A stretch of 64,000 nt of DNA from Arachis hypogaea (lineage: Eukaryota; Streptophyta; Magnoliopsida; Fabales; Fabaceae): positions 91,340,693-91,404,692 of the forward strand of contig NC_092045.1 of the NCBI RefSeq assembly GCF_003086295.3, written 5' to 3'. Each line of letters starts with the position of its first letter. Within the stretch, counting starts at the first letter, position 1. The notes below the pieces were generated by a model. That model was not told the origin of the DNA and made no database searches. It saw only the letters and a list, made by a program, of their open reading frames with translations. The position numbers and the translations under genes are program-made. Of the stretch, positions 56,106 through 64,000 are shown one piece after another.

Positions 56106-57245
56106 CACCTTAGTGATGGCGGCTTGTTCTTCCTCTTGAAGATCTTATGGAGTGCTTGAGCTCTTCAATGTCTCTTCCTTGCCTTTGTTGCTCCTCTCTC
56201 ATGATTCTTTGATCTTCTCTAATTTCATGGAGGAGGATGGAATGTTCTTGGTGCTCCACCCTTAGTTGTCCCATATTGACCTCAATTCTCCTAGGGAGGT
56301 GTTGATTTGCTCCCAATAGTTTTGTGGAGGAAAGTGTATCCCTTGAGGCATCTTAGGGATTTCATGATGAGTGGGATCTCTTGTTTGCTCCATCCTTTTC
56401 TTAGTGATGGGCTTGTCCTCATCAATGAGGATGTCTCCCTCTATGTCAACTCCAACTGAATAACAAAGGTGACAAATGAGATGAGAAAAGGCTAACCTTG
56501 CCAAGGTAGAGGACTTATCCGCCACCTTATAAAGTTCTTGGGCTATAACCTCATGAACTTCTATTTCTTCTCCAATCATGATGCTATGAATCATGATGGC
56601 TCGATCTATAGTAACTTTGGACCGGTTGCTAGTGGGAATGATTGAGCGTTGGATAAACTCCAACCATCCCCTAGCCACGGGCTTGAGGTCATGCCTTCTC
56701 AGTTGAACTGGCTTCCCTTTTGAATCTCTCTTCCATTGAGCACCCTCTTCACAGATGTCTATGAGGACTTGGTCCAACCTTTGATCAAAGTTGACCCTTC
56801 TAGTGTAAGGGTGTTCATCTCCTTGCATCATGGGCAAGTTGAATGCCAACCTTACATTTTCCAGACTAAAATCTAAGCATTTCCCCCGAACCATTGTAAG
56901 CCAATTCTTTGGGTCCGGGTTCACACTTTGATCATGGTTCTTGGTGATCCATGCATTGGCATAGAACTCTTGAACCATTAAGATTCCGACTTGTTGAATG
57001 GGGTTAGTAAGAACTTCCCAACCTCTTCTTCGAATCTCATATCGGATCTCCGGATATTCACTCTTTTTGAGTTTGAAAGGGACCTCGGGGATCACCTTCT
57101 TCAAGGCCACAACTTCATAGAAGTGGTCTTGATGCACCCTTGAGATGAATCTCTCCATCTCTTATGACTCGGAGGTGGAAGCTTTTGCCTTCCCTTTCCT
57201 CTTTCTAGAGGTTTATCCGGCCTTGGATGCCATAAATGGTTATGG
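56106..57245 (-). pseudogene. Athila extra ORF of element G
   Basis: The main open frame, 56262-57158, begins MERFISRVHQDHFYEVVALK. It matches the C ORF in layout (IPEV ... EYPEIRYEIRRRGWEVLTNP; LDQVLIDICEEGAQW; KPVARGWLEFIQRSIIPTSN). The natural start MASKAG about 70 bases upstream is followed by two in-frame stops. A frameshift near 56280 moves the coiled-coil tail (HEIREDQRIMREEQQRQGRD) to another frame, which ends SSRGRTSRHH. Function unknown. Confidence 0.85.
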
Positions 57246-57730
57246 AAAAACAAAAAGCAATGCTTTTACCACACCAAACTTAAAAGGTTTGCTCGTTCTC
57301 GAGCAAAAGAAGAAAGAAGAGAGTAGAAGAAGATGAAATAAAGGAGATGGAGATGGCTTTGTGGTTTGGCCAAAGGGAGAGAAGTAGTGTTTAGGTTATG
57401 TGAAAATGAGGTGGTAAAGATGGGTTTATATAGGAGTGGAGAGAGGGGTAAGGTTCGGCTATGTAAGGGTGGGTTTGGGAGGGAAAGTGGTTTGAATTTG
57501 AATGGTGAGGTAGGTGGAATTTTATGAAGGATGGATGTGAGTAGTGAAGAGAAAGATGGGATTTGATAGGTGAGGGGTTTTTGGGAAAGAAGTGTTGAGG
57601 TAATTGGTGAATGGGTGAAGAAGAGAGAGTGGTGGGGTAGGTGGGGATCCTGTGGGGTCCACAGATCCTGAGGTGTCAAGGAAAAGTCATCCCTGCACCA
57701 AGTGGCGAGCAAAAATGCTCTCTATGCCAA
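57246..57730 (-). other. Leader of the extra ORF in element G
   Basis: Non-coding, purine-rich on the plus strand. The PPT-like box (ACACCAAACTTAAAAGG and inverted CTCGAGCAAAAG, 57270-57308) stands directly before the ORF, as in A, C, D and H. Confidence 0.6.
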
Positions 57731-57906
57731 TTCTGGCGTTAAACGCCGGGCTGGTGCCCATTTCTAGCATTTAACGCCAGCTACTTGCCCTTTCCTGGTG
57801 TTTAACACCAGTCTGGTGCCCCTTTCTGGCGTTAAACGCCTAGAATGGTGCCAGACTGGGCGTTAAACGCCCATTTGCTGCCTTTACTGGCGTTTAAACG
57901 CCAGCA
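57731..57906 (-). repeat. Palindromic GGCGTTTAACGCC spacer array, element G (3' array)
   Basis: Six modules such as TGGCGTTAAACGCCGGGC and GGGCGTTAAACGCCCAT between protease and extra ORF. Confidence 0.9.
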
Positions 57907-58045
57907 AGGTCTTCCTCCAGGGTGTGCTATTTTTCTTTCTATTTTTCATTCTGTTTTTGCTTTTTCAATTGATTTTGTGACTTCTCATGATCATCAACCT
58001 ACAGAAAACATGAAATAACAAAGGAAAATTAGATAAATATAACAT

Positions 58046-58072
58046 TGGGTTGCCTCCCAACAAGCGCTTCTT
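58046..58072 (-). other. Conserved post-pol box, element G
   Basis: Plus strand GGGTTGCCTCCC, AACAAGCGCTTCTTT; identical over 27 bases to that of element E (34509-34535). Confidence 0.75.
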
Positions 58073-58109
58073 TAATGTCAGTAGCTTGACAGTGGGCTCT
58101 CATGGAGCC

Positions 58110-60458
58110 TCACAGATACTCAGAGCAATGTTGGAACCTCCCAACACCAAACTTAGAGTTTGAATGTGGGGGTTCAACACCAAACTTAGAATTTGGTTGT
58201 GGCCTCCCAACACCAAACTTAGAGTTTGACTGTAGGGACTCTGTTTGACTCTGTTTTGAGAGAAGCTCTTCATGCTTCCTCTCCATGGTGACAGAGGGAT
58301 ATCCTTGAGCCTTAAACACAAAGGATTCTTCATTCACTTGAATGATCAATTCTCCTCTGTCCACATCAATCACAGCCTGTGCTGTGGCTAGGAAGGGTCT
58401 GCCAAGGATGATGGATTCATCTATGCACTTCCCAGTTTCTAGGACTATGAAATTAGCAGGGATGTAATGGTCTTTAATCTTTACGAGAACATCCTCTACA
58501 AGCCCATAAGCTTGTTTTCTTGAATTGTCTGCCATCTCTAGTGAGATTCTTGCAGCTTGTACCTCAAAGATCCCTAGCTTCTCCATTACAGAGAGAGGCA
58601 TGAGGTTTACACTTGACCCTAGGTCACACAAGGCCTTCTTGAAGGTCATGGTGCCTATGGCACAAGGTATTGAGAACTTCCCAGGATCTTGTCTCTTTTG
58701 AGGTAATTTCTGCCTAGATAAGTCATCCAGTTCTTTGGTGAGCAAAGGAGGTTCGTTCTCCCAAGTCTCATTACCAAATAACTTGTCATTTAGCTTCATG
58801 ATTGCTCCAAGGTATTTAGCAACTTGCTCTTCGGTGACATCTTCATCCTCTTCAGAGGAAGAATATTCATCAGAGCTCATGAATGGCAGAAGTAGATCCA
58901 ATGGAATCTCTATGGTCTCATTATGAGCCTCAGATTCCCATGGTTCCTCATTAGGGAACTCATTGGAGGCCAGTAGACGTCCATTGAGGTCTTCCTCAGT
59001 GGCGATCACTGCCTCTTCCTCCTCTCCAAGTTTGGCCATGTGGGTCATGTTAATGGCCTTGCATTCTCCTTTTGGATTCTCTTTTGTATTGCTTGGAGGA
59101 GTACTAGGAGGGAGTTCAGTAATTTTCTTGCTCAGCTCTCCCACTTGTGCCTCCAAGTTTCTAATGGAAGACCTTGTTTCAAACATGAAACTTTGAGTGG
59201 TTTTGATTAGATCAGAGACCATGGTTGCTAAGTCAGAGTGGCTCTGCTTAGAATTCTCTGTTTGTTGCTGAGAAGATGATGGAAAAGGCTTGCCATTGCT
59301 AAACCTGTTTCTCCCACCATTATTGTTGTTGAAACCTTGTTGAGGTCTCTGTTGATCCTTCCATGAGAGATTTGGATGATTTCTCCATGAAGAATTATAG
59401 GTGTTTCCATAGGGTTCTCCCATGTAATTCACCTCTTCCATTGAAGGGTTCTCAAGATCATAAGCTTCTTCTTCAGATGAAGCGTCCTTAGTACTGCCTG
59501 GTGCAGCTTACATTCCAGACAGACTTTGAGAAATCATATTGACTTGCTGAGTCAATATTTTATTCTGAGCCAATATGGCATTCAGAGTATCAATCTCAAG
59601 AACTCCTTTTTTCTGATTTGTCCCATTGTTCACAGGATTCCTTTCAGAAGTGTACATGAATTGGTTATTTGCAACCATTTCAATTAGTTCTTAAGCTTCT
59701 GCAGGCGTCTTCTTTAGATGAAGAGATCCTCCAGCAGAGCTGTCTAATGACATCTTGGACAGCTCAGACAGACCATCATAGAAGATACCTATGATGCTCC
59801 ATTCAGAAAGCATGTTAGAGGGACACTTTCTGATCAATTGTTTGTATCTTTTCCAAGCTTCATAGAGGGATTCACCTTCCTTCTGTCTGAAGGTTTGGAC
59901 TTCCACTCTAAGCTTACTCAATTTTTGAGGTGGAAAGAACTTTGCCAAGAAGGCATTGACTAGCTTTTCCCAAGAGTTCAGGCTTTCTTTAGGTTATGAG
60001 TCCAACCATATCCTAGCTCTGTCTCGTACAGCAAAAGGGAATAGCATAAGTCTGTAGACCTCAGGGTCAACCCCATTAGTCTTGACAGTGTCACAGATTT
60101 ACAAGAACTCAGCTAAAAATTGATGAGGATCTTCCAATGGAAGTCCATGGAACTTGTATTTCTGTTGCATCAGAGAAACTAATTGAGGCTTAAGCTCAAA
60201 GTTATTTGCTCCAATGGCAGGGATAGAGATGCTTCTCCCATAGAAGTCGAGAGTAGGTGCAGTAAAGTCACCCAGCACCTTCCTTGCATTGTTGGCATTG
60301 TTGTTGTTTTCGGCTGCCATGTCTTCTTCTTGTTTGAAGATTTCTGTTAGGTCCTCTACAGAGAGTTGTGCCTTAGCTTCTCTTAGCTTTCGCTTCAAGG
60401 TCCTTTCAGGTTCAGGGTCAGCCTCAACAAGAATGCTTTTGTCTTTGCTCCTGCTCAT
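58110..60458 (-). pseudogene. gag and aspartic protease of element G
   Basis: Starts MSRSKDKSILVEADPEPERT. Fragments in order: 60458-60099 (NNFELKPQLVSLMQQKYKFH), 59948-59691 (ESLYEAWKRYKQLIRKCPSN) and 59441-58110. The last includes an Asn/Gly-rich HPNLSWKDQ segment, acidic SSSEEDEDVTEEQV and a retropepsin-like protease with ALCDLGSSVNLMPLS and [16 protein letters not shown]. Stops near 60096, 59995, 59688 and 59505 break it. After protease the frame reads through three AAGTTTGGTGTT boxes as NSKFGV repeats and ends at 58110. No polymerase or integrase follows. Confidence 0.9.
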
Positions 60459-61980
60459 ATGAAAGAGAAGAGAACAAGAAAGTATGGAATCCTCTATGTC
60501 ACAGTATAGAGATTCCTTGAAGTGTCAGAGGAAAAGAAAAATAGAAGGAAGAGGTAGAAGAATTCGAACTTATCAAGAAAGATGGAGTTCGAATTATGCA
60601 TTAAGGAGGAGTGTTAGTCCATAAATAGAAGGATGTGAGAAAAGGGGAAGAAATTTTCAAAAATTAAGTAAAAGATTTTAAAAACATTTTGAAAAGCACT
60701 AATTGATTTTCGAAAACTAAGAGTGGAAAAGAAATCAAGTGATTTTTGAAAAAGATTTTGAAATTAGAAATAAAAAAGGTATGATTGAAAACTATTTTGA
60801 AAAAGATGTGAGAAAAATATATGATTGAAAAGATATAGTTTTAAAAAGATATGGTTGAGAAGATATGATTTGAAAAACAATTTAAAAAGATTTGATTTTA
60901 AAAATTAATGACTTGGCTAACAAGAAAAGATATGATTCAAACATTAAACCTTTCTCAAAAGAAAAGGCAACATACTTGAAATGTTGAATCAAATCATTAA
61001 TTGATAGCAAGTATTTTTGAAAATGGAAAAAAATTGATTTTGAAAAAGATTTGATTGAAAAGATTTGATTTGAAAAAGATTTGATTTTGAAAAAATTTTG
61101 AAAACTTGAAAAAAATTTGAATTAAAAACAAAATCTTCCCTCTTGTGCCATCCTGGCGTTAAACGCCCAGAATGGTGCACATTCTGGCGTTTAACGCCCA
61201 AAGCTCTACCCTTTTGGGCGTTAAACGCCCAGCCAGGCACCCTGGCTGGCATTTAAACGCCAGTTTGCCTTCCTCACTGGGCGTTCTGAACGCCCTGCTT
61301 TTTCTGTGTAATTCCTCTGCTGTATGTTCTGAATCTTCAATTCTCTGTATTATTGACTTGAAAATACACAAATTAAAAATTTTTTCGGATTTTTAATAAT
61401 CAAAATGTAACTAAAATCAAATAACAATGCATGCAAGACACCAAACTTAGCAATTTGTATACCATTGGCACTAACAAAATGAGAATGCATATGAAAAACA
61501 ACAAAACACTCAAGAAAAGAGAATTTAAAGATCAGAACAAGGAAATCATCAAGAACAACTTGAAGATTAATGAAGACACATGCATGAATGCAAGAAAAAT
61601 AGAAACATGCAATTGACACCAAACTTAAAATGAGACACTAGACTCAACAAGAAACATAAAATATTTTTTTATTTTTATGATTTTGTAATTTTTTTGGATT
61701 TTTCGAAAATTAAGTGGAAAAGAAAATAAAGGTATCAAAATTCTTAATGAGAATTTCAGGAATCATGCAACGTTAGTCTAAAGCTTTAGTCTAAAGGAAT
61801 TAGACATGGCTAACCAAGCTTCAGCAGGACATTGCATTCAAGAGCTAAATTGATGAAAATCAATCAGCTTTGGTGATGATAAGAACATCACCTTGAAACA
61901 CTAGAATTCATTCTTAAGAACTCTGAAAAAAAATACTTAAGCTAAGCAACAAGATGAACCGTCAGTTGTCCAAACTCAAC
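60459..61980 (-). other. 5' leader of element G
   Basis: About 1.5 kb without a supported ORF. It holds a palindromic array at 61150-61296 and A/T-rich stretches, with ACACCAAACTTA-type boxes at about 61438 and 61617. Confidence 0.7.
61150..61296 (-). repeat. Palindromic GGCGTTTAACGCC array, element G (5' leader array)
   Basis: The module order (CCAGAATGG facing pair, CCAGCCAGG facing pair, then CTGGGCGTTCTGAACGCCC) matches that of the array in C at 11748-12058, although this one lies upstream of gag. Confidence 0.9.
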
Positions 61981-61982
61981 AA

Positions 61983-62000
61983 TCCCCGGCAACGGTGCCA
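61983..62000 (-). other. Primer binding site of element G (tRNA-Asp, one mismatch)
   Basis: Complement TGGCACCGTTGCCGGGGA; one transition from the exact site in C. Confidence 0.88.
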
Positions 62001-62006
62001 AAAACT

Positions 62007-63599
62007 TGGTGCGCGAAATTGTGATCATCAATGGCGCCATCAACATGGTACGCTCAATTACAATCTCAATTCTTTATCACAACTTCGCACAACTAACCAG
62101 CAAGTGCACTGGGTCGTCCAAGTAATAAACCTTACGCGATTAAGGGTCGATCCCACGGAGATTGTTGGTATGAAACAAGCTATGGTCATCTTGTAAATCT
62201 CAGTCAGGCAGATTCAAATGGTTATGGATGATTCACGAATAAGGCATAAAGATAGAGATACTTATGTAATTCATTGGTGAGAACTTCAGATAAGCGTATG
62301 GAGATGCTTTGTCCCTTCCGTCTCTCTGCTTTCCTACTGTCTTCATCCAATCCTTCTTACTCCTTTCCATGGCAAGTTGTATGTTTAGCATCACTGTTGT
62401 CAGTGGCTACAATCCCGTCTTCTCAGGGAAAATGTTCAACGCACCCTGTCACGACACGGCTAATCATCTGTCGGTTCTCAATTAGGTTGGAATAGAATCC
62501 ATTGATTCTTTTGCATCTGTCACTAACGCCCAGCCTTCAGGAGTTTGAAGCTCGTCACAGTCATTCAATTATTGAATCCTACTCAGAATACCACATACAA
62601 GGTTTAGACCTTCTGGATTCTCTTGAATGCCGCCATCAATTCTAGCTTATACCACGAAGATTCCGATCAAGAGATCCAAGAGATAAACATTCAAGCCTTG
62701 TTTGCTTGTAGAACAGAAGTGGTTGTCAGGCACTCGTTCATAAGTGAGAATGATGATGAGTGTCACATAATCATCACATTCATCATGTTCTTGGGTGCAA
62801 ATGAATATCTTAGAACAAGAATAAGCTGAATTGAATAGAAGAACAAAAGTAATTGCATTAATACTCGAGGTACAGCAGAGCTCCACATCTTAATCTATGG
62901 TGTGTAGAAAATCTACCGTTGAAAATACATAAGTGATAATAGTAATCATTGGCTTCGGCCCCAGAGAGGGAACCAGAAGAACCAAGATGAAAATACAATA
63001 GTAAAAGGTCATATTTGTAGAGAACTAGTAGCCTAGGGTTTACAGAAATGAGTAAATTACATAAAAATCCACTTCCGGGCCCACTTGGTGTGTGCTTGGG
63101 TTGAGCATTGAAGCTTTCATGTGTAGAGACTTTTCTTGGAGTTAAACGCCAGCTTTTGTGCCAGTTTGGGCGTTTAACTCCCATTCTTGTGCCAGTTCCG
63201 GTGTTGAACGCTGGGCAGTTTTGAGCTGATTTGGAACGCCAGTTTGGGCCATCAAATCTCAAGCAAAGTATGGACTATTATACATTGCTGGAAAGCCCAG
63301 GATGTCTACTTTCCAATGCCGTTGAGAGCGCGCCAATTAGGCTTCTGTAGCTCCAGAAAATCCACTTCGAGTGCAGGGAGGTCAGAATCCAACAGCATCT
63401 ACAGTCCTTTTCAGCCTCTGAATCAGATTTTTGCTCAGGTCCCTCAATTTCAGCCAGAAAATACCTGAAATCACAGAAAAACACAAAAACTCATAGCAAA
63501 GTCCAAAAAAGTGAATAAAAATATAATAAAAACTAACTAAAACATACTAAAAACATACTAAAAACAATGCCAAAAAGCGTATAAATTATCCGTTCATCA
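62007..63599 (-). repeat. 5' LTR of element G (1593 bp)
   Basis: Same length as the 3' copy; the terminal region reads CCGTTCATCA where the 3' copy has CCGCTCATCA. U5 box at 62144-62154; ATGGCGCCAT at 62031-62040. Confidence 0.94.
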
Positions 63600-63604
63600 G
63601 CTAC

Positions 63605-64000
63605 ACGCGTTCACATCGCTTGCACCGCCCAGTTTTCTTTCTCTCTCTCTCCCAATCCTTATTCTCTCTTATTCTTTTATCCTCTTCTTTTTCTTTCTTC
63701 TTATTAATTTATCTCTTTCTATTTTTCAGTTCTTCTTTGCTTGAGGACAAGCAAACCTTTAAGTTTGGTGTTGACGCTTCGGTTAAAAGTTTTTTTCGTT
63801 TAATCCTATGGCACCAAAAGGGAGGTGAATCATCGTCACTGAGGAGCACAACCTGAAGAATAAAGCGACCGCTAGGATAACTAAGGTGGTTGAGTTCCTT
63901 TCACTTTTTATTCCTCCCTCTTTTTCTATGTTATGTTCCGGTTTTCTGCTATTTTGTTTTGTTTGTTGCATGATCTTTTATTAGTTAGAATCATAGGATT
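63605..64000 (+). mobile_element. Element H, right part, with truncated extra ORF
   Basis: Continues H after G: the last array module, a pyrimidine-rich leader, and CTTGAGGACAAGCAAACC followed by TTTAAGTTTGGTGTTG (63739-63772). Then comes MAPKGR and an immediate TGA (63808-63828). The shared MAPKG start shows that H once had the Athila extra ORF. Nothing coding is recognisable after it before the window ends. Confidence 0.7.

Larger units (their letters stand above)
53612..63599 (-). mobile_element. Element G: complete non-autonomous Athila-type element
   Basis: Two 1593-bp LTRs with target duplication GCTAC at 53607-53611 and 63600-63604, minus orientation. Order: 5' LTR, tRNA-Asp site, leader with a palindromic array, gag-protease, triple AAGTTTGGTGT box, post-pol box, second palindromic array, extra ORF, PPT, 3' LTR. 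Reverse transcriptase, RNase H and integrase are absent, exactly as in D. LTR mismatches are clearly more numerous than in C or E, so it is older. Confidence 0.94.

Overview
The window is plant nuclear DNA and almost entirely repetitive. Its contents are stacked LTR retrotransposons of the Ty3/gypsy superfamily (Athila and Tat lineages), one decayed CACTA-like DNA transposon carrying pieces of host genes, and a short unassigned AT-rich stretch. There are no bacterial features, no tRNA or rRNA genes, and no intact host gene. The dominant LTR (starting TGATGAGCGGATAATTTATA) and the GGCGTTTAACGCC motif remind me of peanut (Arachis) retrotransposons; I cannot run a search, so the genus is an inference from memory.

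Layout. Elements are named A to H here. A (Athila type, +) enters from the left edge and ends with its LTR at 4192. It abuts the 5' leader of D (Athila type, +), so A is most simply read as an insertion into D whose own 5' LTR lies outside the window. D is also split by B (Tat type, +, 4296-26219, target duplication CAAAC) and by E (Athila type, -, 30649-42527, duplication AGGAG). B is itself split inside pol by C (Athila type, -, 7707-19319, duplication TACAG). D ends with its 3' LTR at 45422, inside the truncated left end of a CACTA-like element (45423 to about 49482). That element carries exons of a SCAR/WAVE gene and one exon of ribosomal protein S15a. After an unassigned stretch (49483 to about 51120) comes H, a degenerate non-autonomous element (+), split by G (Athila type, -, 53612-63599, duplication GCTAC). 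H continues to the right edge.

How the genes work together. C and E encode gag, aspartic protease, reverse transcriptase, RNase H and integrase; C also has the extra Athila ORF downstream of integrase. C has two 1-nt frameshifts at homopolymer runs and E a single nonsense codon, so both are recent. B has the Tat architecture: two RNase H domains and a spliced antisense ORF between integrase and the 3' LTR. D and G keep gag-protease and the extra ORF but lack reverse transcriptase, RNase H and integrase altogether, so they look like a mobile non-autonomous subfamily dependent on enzymes from relatives such as C. LTR pairs differ by roughly 0.5-0.6% in C and E, visibly more in G, and about 5% in B (counted by eye), which agrees with the nesting order.

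The most unusual signal is non-coding. Short palindromes recur in equivalent places in different elements: GGCGTTTAACGCC-type arrays between gag/pol and the extra ORF in A, C, D and G (also in G's leader, in the LTRs and inside C's gag reading frame); ACGCGTTCGCGT-type arrays at the same site in H; and ten 36-46 bp palindromes inside each LTR of E. Other conserved non-coding boxes are a U5 segment complementary to the T arm of the primer tRNA-Asp, a box just after the gag/pol ORF, and a PPT-adjacent box duplicated upstream of the extra ORF.
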